Position numbers and translations under genes: made by a program. 64,000 nt of DNA from Pseudomonas viridiflava (lineage in GTDB: Bacteria; Pseudomonadota; Gammaproteobacteria; Pseudomonadales; Pseudomonadaceae). The stretch is taken from contig NZ_UPSE01000283.1 in the NCBI RefSeq assembly GCF_900573885.1, positions 28,172 to 92,171 on the forward strand, in the 5' to 3' direction. The notes below the pieces were generated by a model that was given only the letters and a program-made list of their open reading frames with translations, was not told the DNA's origin and did not search any database. Position 1 is the first letter of the stretch; every line of letters starts with the position of its first letter. This document shows positions 52,666 through 64,000 of this stretch, one piece after another.

Positions 52666-53580
52666 ATGCCGATGAGCACCGTGGCGGTATTTAACAAGGC
52701 CTCACCGTTCGACACCTTGCAGCGCTGGCTTCCGAAACTGGTCGTCGCGCCAAGCATGTTGCTGATTCTGGTGGGCTTCTACGGATACATCCTCTGGACG
52801 TTCATTCTGTCCTTTACCAATTCCAGCTTCATGCCGAGCTACAAGTGGGTCGGCGTGCAGCAATACGTGCGCCTGCTCGACAACGACCGTTGGTGGGTGG
52901 CGAGCAAGAACCTGATGCTGTTTGGCGGCATGTTTATCGCCATCAGCCTGATTCTCGGCGTGTTTCTCGCGGTGCTGCTGGACCAGCGCATTCGCAAGGA
53001 AGGCTTCATTCGCACCATTTACCTGTACCCGATGGCGCTCTCGATGATCGTCACCGGTACGGCCTGGAAATGGCTGCTCAACCCCGGCCTGGGCCTGGAC
53101 AAAATGCTCCGTGACTGGGGCTGGGAAGGCTTCCGCCTTGACTGGCTGGTGGATCAGGAACGCGTGGTGTACTGCCTGGTGATCGCCGCCGTGTGGCAGG
53201 CCTCGGGCTTTGTGATGGCGATGTTTCTCGCCGGTCTGCGCGGTGTTGACCAATCGATCATCCGCGCCGCGCAAGTGGATGGCGCCAGCCTGCCGACCAT
53301 TTACCTGCGCATCGTCTTGCCGAGCCTGCGGCCCGTGTTCTTCAGCGCCTTCATGATTCTGGCGCACATCTCGATCAAGAGCTTCGACCTGGTCGCCGCC
53401 ATGACGGCTGGTGGTCCGGGTTACTCGTCCGACCTGCCGGCGATGTTCATGTATTCCTTCACCTTCAGCCGCGGCCAGATGGGCATCGGTTCAGCCAGCG
53501 CCATGCTGATGCTGGGCGCGATCCTGACCATTCTGGTGCCGTACCTGTACTCCGAGCTGCGGAACAAACGCCATGACTGA
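52666..53580 (+). CDS. gltF: Glucose ABC transporter permease
   Basis: A 304-residue inner-membrane permease with six predicted helices and the EAA loop (FLAGLRGVDQSIIRAAQVDGASLPTIYLRIVLPSLRP). MalF-type. Two possible starts (52666 and 52672) differ by two residues. It follows gltB by 127 bp and overlaps gltG by 8 bp. Confidence 0.92.
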   Translation: MPMSTVAVFNKASPFDTLQRWLPKLVVAPSMLLILVGFYGYILWTFILSFTNSSFMPSYKWVGVQQYVRLLDNDRWWVASKNLMLFGGMFIAISLILGVFLAVLLDQRIRKEGFIRTIYLYPMALSMIVTGTAWKWLLNPGLGLDKMLRDWGWEGFRLDWLVDQERVVYCLVIAAVWQASGFVMAMFLAGLRGVDQSIIRAAQVDGASLPTIYLRIVLPSLRPVFFSAFMILAHISIKSFDLVAAMTAGGPGYSSDLPAMFMYSFTFSRGQMGIGSASAMLMLGAILTILVPYLYSELRNKRHD

Positions 53581-54445
53581 TTCCATTGCTGTAAGCCCAA
53601 TGGCCCGCCCGTACGCCAAGTCTTCGTTCAGCTTCAGCCGTCTGGCGATTTACGTCACCTTGTTTGGCGCCGCTGCGGTGTACTTGGTGCCCCTGGTGGT
53701 GATGCTGCTGACCAGCTTCAAAAGCCCCGACGACATTCGCACCGGCAACCTGCTGAGCTGGCCGCAAGTGATCGACGGTATCGGCTGGATCAAGGCCTGG
53801 GACATCGTCGGCGGCTACTTCTGGAACTCGGTGAAAATCACCGTGCCGGCGGTGCTGATCTCCACCTTTATCGGCGCCATGAATGGTTACGTGCTGTCGA
53901 TGTGGCGCTTCCGTGGCTCGCAGCTGTTCTTCGGCCTGTTGCTGTTCGGCTGCTTTCTGCCGTTCCAGACCGTACTGCTGCCGGCCTCGTTCACCCTCGG
54001 CAAACTCGGTCTGGCCAACACCACCACCGGCCTGGTGCTGATTCACGTGGTGTATGGCATGGCCTTTACCACGCTGTTCTTCCGCAACTTCTACGTGGCG
54101 ATTCCGGATGCACTGGTCAAGGCTGCGCGCCTGGACGGCGCCGGCTTCTTCACCATCTTCGGGCGCATTCTGCTGCCCATGTCGGTGCCAATCATCATGG
54201 TCTGCCTCATCTGGCAGTTCACCCAGATCTGGAACGACTTTCTCTTTGGTGTGGTGTTCGCCAGTGGCGACGCCCAACCGATCACGGTGGCCCTCAACAA
54301 CCTGGTGAACACCAGCACCGGGGCCAAGGAATACAACGTAGACATGGCGGCGGCGATGATCGCCGGCCTGCCAACGCTGCTGGTCTACATCGTCGCGGGC
54401 AAGTACTTCCTGCGTGGACTCACGGCCGGCGCGGTCAAGGGGTGA
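53573..54445 (+). CDS. gltG: Glucose ABC transporter permease
   Basis: A 290-residue MalG-type permease with six helices and the EAA loop (NFYVAIPDALVKAARLDGAGFFTIFGRILLPMSVPI). It forms the translocation channel with GltF. The start lies within the end of gltF, indicating coupled translation; gltK follows three bases after its stop. Confidence 0.92.
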   Translation: MTDSIAVSPMARPYAKSSFSFSRLAIYVTLFGAAAVYLVPLVVMLLTSFKSPDDIRTGNLLSWPQVIDGIGWIKAWDIVGGYFWNSVKITVPAVLISTFIGAMNGYVLSMWRFRGSQLFFGLLLFGCFLPFQTVLLPASFTLGKLGLANTTTGLVLIHVVYGMAFTTLFFRNFYVAIPDALVKAARLDGAGFFTIFGRILLPMSVPIIMVCLIWQFTQIWNDFLFGVVFASGDAQPITVALNNLVNTSTGAKEYNVDMAAAMIAGLPTLLVYIVAGKYFLRGLTAGAVKG

Positions 54446-54448
54446 AAC

Positions 54449-55606
54449 ATGGCAACTCTCGAACTTAAAAACGTCAAGAAAACCTACGGCAGCGGCTTGC
54501 CGGACACCCTCAAAGACATCGAACTGAAGATCGAGTCCGGCGAGTTTCTGATTCTGGTGGGGCCGTCGGGTTGCGGTAAGTCGACGTTGATGAACTGCAT
54601 CGCCGGCCTGGAAAACATCACCGGTGGCGAGATTCTGGTCGACGGCGCCGACATCAGCGGCATGAGCCCGAAAGACCGTGACATTGCCATGGTGTTTCAG
54701 TCGTACGCCCTGTACCCGACCATGAACGTGCGCGAGAACATCGCCTTCGGGTTGAAGATGCGCAAGATGAGCGCAGCGGCCATCGAAGAAGAAGTGTCGC
54801 GTGTGGCCAAGCTGCTGCAGATTGAACACCTGCTTGCGCGCAAGCCGGGCCAGCTCTCCGGCGGCCAGCAACAGCGCGTGGCCATGGGCCGGGCACTGGC
54901 GCGGCGGCCGAAGATTTACCTGTTCGACGAACCGCTGTCGAACTTGGACGCCAAGCTGCGCGTCGAGATGCGCACCGAAATCAAGCTGATGCACCAGCGC
55001 CTGAAAACCACCACCGTGTACGTCACCCACGACCAGATCGAAGCCATGACCCTGGGCGACAAAGTGGCGGTGATGAAAGACGGCGTGGTGCAGCAGTTCG
55101 GTACGCCGCAACAGATTTACAACGACCCGGCCAACCTGTTCGTGGCGAGCTTTATCGGTTCGCCACCGATGAACTTCATTCCCCTGCGCCTGCAACGTCG
55201 CGACGGCCGCCTGCTGGCGCTGCTGGATTCCGGGCAGGCGCGTTGCGAATTGCCGTTGGCGATGCAGGGCGAAGGCCTGGAAAACCGCGAAGTGATCCTG
55301 GGCATTCGCCCCGAGCAGATTTGCCTGGCCACGGCCGGCTCCAACCTGCCAAGCATTCTGGCCGAAGTGGAAGTGATCGAGCCGACCGGCCCCGACACCC
55401 TGGTGTTCGTCAATCTCAACCAGACCAAAGTCTGCTGCCGCCTGGCACCCGACATGGCGCCACGCGTGGGCGACAACCTGGAGCTGCAATTCGACCCGGA
55501 CAAAGTGCTGCTGTTCGACGCCAAGAGCGGAGAGCGCCTGGGGCTGTTGGGAAAGTCGCAGCCTGCTGAAAGAGCAGGAACCGTTACCCGTTTGATGCCC
55601 CGCTGA
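54449..55606 (+). CDS. gltK: Glucose ABC transporter ATPase
   Basis: A 385-residue MalK/UgpC-type ATPase. Walker [11 protein letters not shown]-loop [19 protein letters not shown], signature [15 protein letters not shown], Walker [13 protein letters not shown] and the switch His in VTHDQIEAM are present. They are followed by the TOBE/MRP regulatory region (about 240-385). The start is preceded by AAGGGGTG. It energises GltFG. Confidence 0.94.
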   Translation: MATLELKNVKKTYGSGLPDTLKDIELKIESGEFLILVGPSGCGKSTLMNCIAGLENITGGEILVDGADISGMSPKDRDIAMVFQSYALYPTMNVRENIAFGLKMRKMSAAAIEEEVSRVAKLLQIEHLLARKPGQLSGGQQQRVAMGRALARRPKIYLFDEPLSNLDAKLRVEMRTEIKLMHQRLKTTTVYVTHDQIEAMTLGDKVAVMKDGVVQQFGTPQQIYNDPANLFVASFIGSPPMNFIPLRLQRRDGRLLALLDSGQARCELPLAMQGEGLENREVILGIRPEQICLATAGSNLPSILAEVEVIEPTGPDTLVFVNLNQTKVCCRLAPDMAPRVGDNLELQFDPDKVLLFDAKSGERLGLLGKSQPAERAGTVTRLMPR

Positions 55607-57298
<1,692 letters not shown>

Positions 57299-57314
57299 TG
57301 CCTGAGCGCGGTCG

Positions 57315-58232
57315 ATGAGCCGAAAGACAGTCAGGCCTATCGTGCCGCGCCCGGAACTTGTGGCGGCCAGCGAGCAGATGCGTATAGAGGACAACCCTCT
57401 GCACGCGCTGCTGGCTGACGCCGGCAAGCCCCTTTTCAGTTGGACGCGCCATCAGGAGCGCGACCTCTTTCTAATCAGCCATCCCACCTGCGAGGCGGTA
57501 TTCAGCCGGCAGGGCGGGCAACTGCTGCATTTCCAACCACGCGGCCAACGGCCCTGGCTGTGGTGCGCTGCGCGTTGGCCGAAACATGGCGCCATTCGCG
57601 GCGGTGTGCCCGTGTGCTGGCCGTGGTTCAGTCGTCACCCCACCGAAAGCGGCTGGCCGTCCCATGGCTGGGCGCGGCTTAGCGACTGGGAGCTGATAGG
57701 CCAGGAAGCCGACGCCAGTGGCGTGCGCCTGCATTGGCGGTTGGACTTGTGCGAGTGGCAAGTGGAACTGTTTGCCGAGCTGGGCGCCGAGCTGAAGCTG
57801 CGTCTGGTTACCCAGCACCACGACAGCGAACCGTGCCAGCTCAGCCATGCCTTGCACGGCTACTGGCGCGTGGGCGACATGGCCCAGGTGGCGTTGCGCG
57901 GGCTGGAGCGCGCACATGGCTACGACCTGCTGCAGCGCGACGACTTTCAACAAACCAGCCCGCTGCGCCTGGACAACGGCTGTCACCGTGTTTACCGGCG
58001 GGCAGGGCGGGTAGACCTCGACGACCAGCTGTGGCGCCGACGTTTACAGATCGACACCAGCGGCGGCGCCAACACCGTGATCTGGCACCCCGGCGCACGG
58101 CCGCTGGCCGATGTCGGCTGGCATGAAGCGCTGGGGTTTGTCTCGGTTCAGGCGGCGAGTTGCCGGGAAGACAGCGTGACGATCAGGCCGGGGGAAGAGG
58201 CGGAGTTGCGCTTGCATGTTCGGATGCTTTGA
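57315..58232 (+). CDS. D-hexose-6-phosphate epimerase/mutarotase (YeaD-like)
   Basis: A 305-residue beta-sandwich aldose epimerase of the YeaD group. Seen: GGQLLHFQPRGQRPWLW, IRGGVPVCWPWFSRHP with the phosphate-site Arg and Trp, SHGWARLSDWEL with the first active His, LSHALHGYWRVGD with the second His, and GWHEALGFVSVQAAS with the late Glu-type region. It equilibrates glucose-6-phosphate anomers for Zwf. The start may instead be the in-frame ATG at 57378 (MRIEDNPLH), as the first 21 residues lack family likeness. It follows oprB by 16 bp. Confidence 0.82.
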   Translation: MSRKTVRPIVPRPELVAASEQMRIEDNPLHALLADAGKPLFSWTRHQERDLFLISHPTCEAVFSRQGGQLLHFQPRGQRPWLWCAARWPKHGAIRGGVPVCWPWFSRHPTESGWPSHGWARLSDWELIGQEADASGVRLHWRLDLCEWQVELFAELGAELKLRLVTQHHDSEPCQLSHALHGYWRVGDMAQVALRGLERAHGYDLLQRDDFQQTSPLRLDNGCHRVYRRAGRVDLDDQLWRRRLQIDTSGGANTVIWHPGARPLADVGWHEALGFVSVQAASCREDSVTIRPGEEAELRLHVRML

Positions 58233-58246
58233 ATCGCGGTGGCGCT

Positions 58247-58371
58247 GGCCCTCACCCCCAGCCCCTCTCGCCTGTCCGGCCGACCTAGCGGGCGAGGGGA
58301 GCTAATCACCGCATGCCGGGGCAGCTCAGTTCAGTCCCCTCGCCCCTTGGGAAGGGGCTAGGGTGAGGGGG
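58247..58371. repeat. Single copy of the CCCTCACC/GGTGAGGG intergenic element
   Basis: GGCCCTCACCCCCAGCCCCT at the left and GGGGCTAGGGTGAGGGGG at the right. It lies between the convergent epimerase and hexR genes and is related to 34482-34907 and 49560-49661. Confidence 0.8.
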
Positions 58372-58384
58372 CTGCACGCACGAC

Positions 58385-59254
58385 TCAGCCCGGATCATCC
58401 TCATTCGGATACCGGCTGGCATTCAGACTCTCTTTGATCTTGCGCAAATGCGGCTGGAAATCCACGCCGCGGCGCAGGGTCACGCCGGTGGCGAGTACGT
58501 CGAGCACGGTGAGCTGGATGATGCGCGAGGTCATCGGCATGTAGATGTCGGTGTCCTCCGGCAGTGGAATATCCACGCTCAAGGTGCTGGTCTTGGCCAG
58601 CGGTGAATTGGCTGCCGTCAGGCTCAATACCGAGGCGCCGTTCTCGCGGGCCACGCGCGCCACTTCCACCAGTTCGCGGGTGCGGCCGGTGTAGGAAATG
58701 ATCACGAACAAATCGCCGGTATGTGCCACCGAGGCGAGCATGCGTTGCATCAGCACGTCGGCATGGGCGGTGACAGCGAGGTTGAAGCGGAAGAATTTGT
58801 GTTGCGCATCCAGTGCCACCGAGGCGGAGGCGCCGAGGCCGAAGAAGTTGATTTGCCGGGCCTGAATCAGAAGGTCCACGGCACGGCTGATTTTCTGCGG
58901 ATCAAGCTGGCGGCAGGCGCTGTCGAGCGAGGCGATGGCACTGCCGAAAATCTTCTGGGTATAGGCCTCGGGCACGTCGTCGGCTTCCACCGCGCGGCTC
59001 ACGTAAGCGGCGCCGCTGGCCAGGCTTTGCGCCAGCTGCATTTTCAGTTCCGGGTAACCGCTGACGCCAAACGAGCGGCAAAAGCGATTCACCGTCGGCT
59101 CGCTCACCTGGGCTTCCTGAGCCAGGGTGGCGATGCTGAAACGGGTGGCCTGTTGCGGGCTGCGCAGAATGGCTTCCGCCACTTTGCGTTCGGCTTTGTT
59201 CAGCTCGGCCAGCCGGCTCTGAATCTGCTCCAACAGGTTACGCACGCGTTCCAT
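58385..59254 (-). CDS. hexR: HexR, RpiR-family repressor of glucose metabolism
   Basis: A 289-residue repressor. The N-terminal RpiR HTH (1-77) carries [36 protein letters not shown]. The SIS domain at about 120-260 has [21 protein letters not shown] and [30 protein letters not shown]. In pseudomonads HexR is released from DNA by KDPG, the intermediate made from 6-phosphogluconate. The ATG at 59254 is preceded by GAGGAAA; the extension to 59341 is not supported. It is divergent from zwf, with its operator between. Confidence 0.94.
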   Translation of the reverse strand: MERVRNLLEQIQSRLAELNKAERKVAEAILRSPQQATRFSIATLAQEAQVSEPTVNRFCRSFGVSGYPELKMQLAQSLASGAAYVSRAVEADDVPEAYTQKIFGSAIASLDSACRQLDPQKISRAVDLLIQARQINFFGLGASASVALDAQHKFFRFNLAVTAHADVLMQRMLASVAHTGDLFVIISYTGRTRELVEVARVARENGASVLSLTAANSPLAKTSTLSVDIPLPEDTDIYMPMTSRIIQLTVLDVLATGVTLRRGVDFQPHLRKIKESLNASRYPNEDDPG

Positions 59255-59370
59255 CTGGTTTCCTCGGGGATACGGGCCAATTGCAGCCGCTACGCTTGAG
59301 GCGCCGGCAGGGCGGCCTATCCTAACTGTGAGGCCCTGCAAACGGCCACAGTCGGCAGTGATATCACGTA

Positions 59371-59393
59371 AATGTTGTTTTGTTTACAACATT
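59371..59393. promoter_or_regulatory. HexR operator
   Basis: AATGTTGT (59371-59378) and ACAACATT (59386-59393) with a 7-bp spacer contain TTGT-N7-ACAA, the known HexR consensus. It lies between hexR and zwf. Confidence 0.88.
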
Positions 59394-59443
59394 TAAGCTT
59401 GATTTAACCCCGTTAACGCGGTATTTCTTCCAATACTTGATAA

Positions 59444-59451
59444 AAGAACAA
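59444..59451 (+). promoter_or_regulatory. AAN-repeat (Hfq/Crc-type) site before zwf
   Basis: AAGAACAA lies 5 nt before the zwf ATG, where a normal ribosome site would be; no strong GGAG is present. Confidence 0.4.
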
Positions 59452-59456
59452 ATATC

Positions 59457-60912
<1,456 letters not shown>

Positions 60913-60926
<14 letters not shown>

Positions 60927-61629
60927 AATGAAATTCCCCGCTGGTGTGCAGGCTGTCAGCCAGGCATCGGCCAGTCAGCACGCCCACGATCTGGCCGAAG
61001 CCGTGGCAGAGGCCTTGAGCACGGCGCTGCGTGAGCGTGATTTCGCAAGCTTGGTGGTGTCCGGCGGCCGCAGCCCGGCTGCGTTTCTCGAAGCGCTGAG
61101 CACGCAAAAGCTGGACTGGGCGCGCGTGGTCGTCAGCCTCGCCGACGAGCGTTGGGTGCCGACTGAACACAGCGACAGCAACGAAGCGCTGGTGAAACGC
61201 CATTTGCTGCGTGGCGACGCCGCACGTGCGCACTTCATCGGCTTGTACCGCAGCCCGGCATCGCTGGAGGCGTCGGTGGCCGGCGCCGAGCTGGCACTGA
61301 GCGAACTGCCGCAACCGATTGATGTGCTGGTATTGGGCATGGGCGACGACGGCCATACGGCCTCACTATTCCCCAACAGCCCGCTGCTGACCTCGGCCCT
61401 TAGCGCCGATTGCCCGCAACGCTGCCTGCCAATGCTGGCGCCGACCGTGCCGCATCAACGCATCACCCTCACGCTGCCGATACTGCGTTCGGCGCGCTCG
61501 ATTTTTCTCGCCCTGCAAGGTTCAGCCAAGCTGGACACCTTGCGTACTGCCTTGGCTGACAATGATGTTGAAGCCATGCCGATCCGTGCCTTCCTGCGCT
61601 CGCCGCTGTTCATCTACTGGTGCCCCTGA
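60913..61629 (+). CDS. pgl: 6-phosphogluconolactonase
   Basis: A 238-residue lactonase of the NagB/Pgl fold. Seen: [27 protein letters not shown], and [15 protein letters not shown] with the catalytic His. It hydrolyses the Zwf product. The ATG at 60913 sits inside the zwf end and follows GGGAGG, so the longer frame from 60895 is not needed. The stop is one base before the eda start. Confidence 0.95.
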
Positions 61630-61630
61630 C

Positions 61631-62302
61631 ATGACACTCTCCAACAGCGTAACCCCGAGCATGGACGAAAAAACCGCGCAGATTGATGCCATCTGCCGCC
61701 AGGCGCGCATCCTTCCTGTCGTCACCATCGACAACGAAACGCAGATTCTGCCCATGGCCGACGCGCTGGCCGCAGGCGGTTTGCGCACGCTGGAAATTAC
61801 CCTGCGCTCGGAACACGGCCTCACCGCCATTCGTTTGCTGCGCAAGGAACGCCCGGACCTGTGCATTGGCGCCGGCACTATTCTCGACACGCAGATGTTC
61901 AAGGCAGCAGAGGAGGCGGGCGCGCAATTTATCGTCAGCCCCGGCTGTACCGAAGAACTGCTGCGCTTCGCCGTAGAGAGTCCGGTGCCGTTCCTGCCGG
62001 GGGCGGGCGGGGCGTCGGATTTGATGCTCGGCTATGGCATGGGTTATCGGCGCTTCAAGCTGTTTCCCGCTGAAGCCTGCGGCGGTATTCCTGCACTGAA
62101 GGCGCTGGGCGGGCCGTTCAACCAGGTGCGCTTTTGCCCCACGGGCGGCGTGAAGCCCGACAACCTGTTGGCCTATATGGCCGTGCCGAATGTGATGTGT
62201 GTGGGCGGCAGCTGGATGCTTGAGAGCGCGTGGACCAAGGCCGGGGATTGGGCGCGGGTTACGCAGGTGAGTAAGGATGCGTTGGCGTTGTTGGAGCGGT
62301 GA
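61631..62302 (+). CDS. eda: KDPG aldolase (2-keto-3-deoxy-6-phosphogluconate aldolase)
   Basis: A 223-residue class I aldolase that splits KDPG to pyruvate and glyceraldehyde-3-phosphate, the last Entner-Doudoroff step. Seen: ILPVVTIDNETQILPMADALAAGG, LEITLRSEHGLTAI with the catalytic Glu, GAGTILDTQMFKAAEEAGAQFIVSPGC, and the Schiff-base Lys in YRRFKLFPAEACGG. One base separates it from pgl, so zwf-pgl-eda is one operon under HexR. Confidence 0.96.
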   Translation: MTLSNSVTPSMDEKTAQIDAICRQARILPVVTIDNETQILPMADALAAGGLRTLEITLRSEHGLTAIRLLRKERPDLCIGAGTILDTQMFKAAEEAGAQFIVSPGCTEELLRFAVESPVPFLPGAGGASDLMLGYGMGYRRFKLFPAEACGGIPALKALGGPFNQVRFCPTGGVKPDNLLAYMAVPNVMCVGGSWMLESAWTKAGDWARVTQVSKDALALLER

Positions 62303-62308
62303 TACGCC

Positions 62309-62337
62309 TGTTGGGTTGAGCGAAGCGAAGCCCAACA
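62309..62337 (+). other. Hairpin after eda
   Basis: TGTTGGG (62309-62315) pairs with CCCAACA (62331-62337) around a GAGCGAAGCGAAG loop. No T-run. It is probably a dispersed intergenic hairpin that may also close the operon. Confidence 0.45.
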
Positions 62338-62364
62338 AACCCACATACAAAAACACCCGCAGCG

Positions 62365-63690
62365 CTAAGCCGAACCCACAACCGGCAACACCAAACTCGC
62401 CACAAACCCACCTTCGGCATGATTGGCCAACTCCAGCGTTCCGCCATGCCGTTCCGCCGCACGACGGGCAATGGCCAAACCCAGGCCATGCCCCGGCGCA
62501 CTCTGCTCTGGCGCACGGAAAAACGGTTCACCCAGCCGCGCCACATGTTCGGGCAACACACCCGGCCCATGGTCGCGCACACTCAACCGCACCTGTTCAC
62601 CTACGCGCTCGGCCCGTAGCTCAATGGCTTGCCCAGCCGGGTTAAAGCGCAGGGCGTTGCGCAGCAGGTTATCGAGCGCGCGTTCGAGCATGTCTGGCCA
62701 GCCGGCCAAGGTCAGGCCTGGTTCAACCGCAACCGTTACCTGCTGCTCGACCTCGTTTAGCTGCGCTTCTTCCTGGCGATTTTTCAGCAGCGCCGCGACG
62801 TCCACCGGCTGTGCGGCACCGAGGTTGGCGTCCATGCGCGCCAGGGCGAGAATTTCGCTGATCAGCGCTTCCAGCCGATCACACTCACGCTCCAGACGTG
62901 GCCACAGCTTTGCCCGTTCCTCCGGTCCGGCGCGTTCGGCCAGCGCCAGGGCAATGCGCAAACGGGCCAGGGGCGATCGCAGCTCATGGGACACATCGCG
63001 CAGCAGCTGACGCTGGCTGCTGATCAAATCTTGCAGGCGCTCGCCCATGCGATTGAAGTCGCCGGCCAGCACACCGAACTCATCACGCCGATTCGCCAAC
63101 CGCGCCAGCGTGTGTTGCTGATACGCCGCCTGCCCGAGGTCATGCACCGCACCGCGCAATTGGCCCAGCGGGCGGGTGATCGACAGCGTCAACAACAGGC
63201 TCAACGCGGTCAGCACCACCAAGGCGATAAACAAGGCACTCAACGGCCAGAGCAGGCTGCCACGGTGCCAGTTGTCCAGCTCCGGGTGCGGGATGCGGTA
63301 GATGAATAGATAGGTTTCGCCGCTGGGGCTGGTGTAGTCGGTGGTAATGCGCCGCCACGGCAAGCGGCGCGGGTCGTCGTGCTGGCGCTTCTCAAAAGCC
63401 GCCGCGCGACGGGGGAACGTGCCTTGAATCAGCGCGTTGCCGCTGTCGTCGAGCACCTGGGTGTCGATGCGATAGTCATGCTTGCGCTTCTCCAGATATT
63501 CCTGCGCCGCCTGCTGCCCCTCACTCTCGTAAATCCGCGCCCAGTCTTCCGGCACGCCTTGCAGCGCCGGGTGCTGGCTGAGAATCCAGGCGTCCTGATT
63601 CAGCACGCGCCCCAGCAGCATCGACAGGCCGGCTACCAGCACGATGGCTAGCCAGAAACTGGCGAATATTCGCCAAAAGAGTGAGCGCAC
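62365..63690 (-). CDS. Sensor histidine kinase, CpxA-like
   Basis: A 441-residue inner-membrane kinase. It has a first membrane segment (about 8-28), a periplasmic domain of about 120 residues, and a second segment (LWPLSALFIALVVLTALSLLLTL, here by its ends L-W and L-T-L). A HAMP region (RPLGQLRGAVHDLG) follows, then the H-box RDVSHELRSPLARLRIAL with the phospho-His, N-box LDNLLRNALRFN, and G-boxes DHGPGVLPE and GHGLGLAIA. It starts at GTG after AAGGAG. No response regulator lies within the 310 bp upstream or downstream, so its partner is not in the window. Confidence 0.88.
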   Translation of the reverse strand: MRSLFWRIFASFWLAIVLVAGLSMLLGRVLNQDAWILSQHPALQGVPEDWARIYESEGQQAAQEYLEKRKHDYRIDTQVLDDSGNALIQGTFPRRAAAFEKRQHDDPRRLPWRRITTDYTSPSGETYLFIYRIPHPELDNWHRGSLLWPLSALFIALVVLTALSLLLTLSITRPLGQLRGAVHDLGQAAYQQHTLARLANRRDEFGVLAGDFNRMGERLQDLISSQRQLLRDVSHELRSPLARLRIALALAERAGPEERAKLWPRLERECDRLEALISEILALARMDANLGAAQPVDVAALLKNRQEEAQLNEVEQQVTVAVEPGLTLAGWPDMLERALDNLLRNALRFNPAGQAIELRAERVGEQVRLSVRDHGPGVLPEHVARLGEPFFRAPEQSAPGHGLGLAIARRAAERHGGTLELANHAEGGFVASLVLPVVGSA

Positions 63691-63806
63691 GTGGACTCCT
63701 TGTTAACGGACGAAAACCCAACCGAGGAGGGCTCGGGTGGGTTGGGTTGGGGCGGTCAATGTTAGGGGCAGATGGTTGATGGTTTGAAGGCTGTGCAACG
63801 TTCGAA

Positions 63807-63893
63807 ATTCTGGATCCCCGCGTGCGCGAGGATGACAGAGGTTTTTGCTACTCCTCCCGTCATCCTCGCGAAGGCGCACTGCTGTCCGGAATA
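63807..63893. repeat. Palindromic intergenic element (ATTCTGGATCCCCGCG type)
   Basis: ATTCTGGATCCCCGCG... (63807-63836) is partly mirrored by GTCATCCTCGCGAAGGCGCAC to TCCGGAAT (to 63893). The left half matches 45600-45630. No ORF is supported in 63691-64000. Confidence 0.7.
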
Positions 63894-63917
63894 ATTTCGA
63901 GGGGATGTTCTGAAAGG

Positions 63918-63979
63918 GTTGCGGGCGTTGTTTTTACGGGGTATTCCCCTGAGCGCCAACTCAAAAACAAGCCCGCAAC
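63918..63979. repeat. Long stem-loop with nested palindrome
   Basis: GTTGCGGGC-g-TTGTTTTT (63918-63935) pairs with AAAAACAAGCCCGCAAC (63963-63979) over 17 bp with a single bulged G. The 27-nt interior includes GGGGTATTCCCC (63938-63949). The origin is unknown. Confidence 0.7.
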
Positions 63980-64000
63980 ATGTACAGAATAAATCGACTG

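Overview
The window is a stretch of a Pseudomonas chromosome, most likely a fluorescent species (P. fluorescens, P. syringae or P. putida type). Four things point there: the glucose locus gltBFGK-oprB-hexR/zwf-pgl-eda with a HexR operator, the aminotransferase/uvrB neighbourhood with a tRNA-Asn, the uronate locus udh-uxuL-TRAP, and the REP-type palindromes of the kinds GTAGGAGCGAGC and TGTGGGAGCGGC. No rRNA, transposase, phage or CRISPR array is present. Most of the window is ordinary GC-rich core or metabolic DNA. The clear accessory block is about 7.4-10.95 kb.

Layout. 0-2.6 kb: hupB and ppiD, each followed by a hairpin. 2.7-4.4 kb: a hydroxypyruvate/tartronate-semialdehyde pair (glxR-hyi). 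4.4-5.8 kb: a YqjI-like PadR regulator and a YqjH-like ferric reductase, as a translationally coupled operon behind a perfect 17-bp-arm operator. 6-7.3 kb: a spinster-type MFS transporter. 7.4-10.95 kb: a degraded two-partner-secretion exoprotein locus. An ESPR signal and the first part of a TPS domain are joined, out of frame, to a reading frame with two C80-type (MARTX/TcdB-like) cysteine protease domains. These flank a tyrosine-rich, internally duplicated region. 11-14 kb: a CurA-like reductase, an SDR and an aldose epimerase.

14-29.2 kb is a full oxidative uronate/aldarate system: a GntR/FCD regulator, an EamA exporter, a DctMQP TRAP importer, lactonase (uxuL) and uronate dehydrogenase (udh) on the minus strand. 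Divergent to these are 5-keto-4-deoxyglucarate dehydratase, 2-oxoglutarate semialdehyde dehydrogenase, glucarate dehydratase, a glucarate permease, galactarate dehydratase and a 2-hydroxyacid dehydrogenase. Together they take galacturonate or glucuronate, or the free aldarates, to 2-oxoglutarate. 29.2-34.5 kb: a LigB-type dioxygenase, tpm, tRNA-Asn, an aromatic aminotransferase and uvrB, then a ~151-bp tandem repeat. 34.9-39.5 kb: a sigma54 activator with atoE, and an AraC regulator facing a small ABM-type protein across two long direct repeats.

39.5-45.1 kb is a sulfate-ester locus (sftR-like LysR, sftP-like TonB receptor, atsK, second TauD-type dioxygenase). 45.9-49.5 kb carries a diaminobutyrate aminotransferase coupled to an HxE-type (SyrP-like) hydroxylase, and an EpsC serine acetyltransferase. 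49.8-62.3 kb is the glucose/mannose locus: sugar isomerase, ABC importer, OprB, hexose-6-phosphate epimerase, hexR divergent from zwf-pgl-eda. An unpartnered CpxA-like histidine kinase and a palindrome-rich end close the window.

A cross-cutting theme is A-rich AAN-repeat tracts next to the start codons of the carbon-uptake and sugar-acid genes. They match the Hfq/Crc catabolite-repression motif. All functions are inferred from reading the sequence; nothing was searched.
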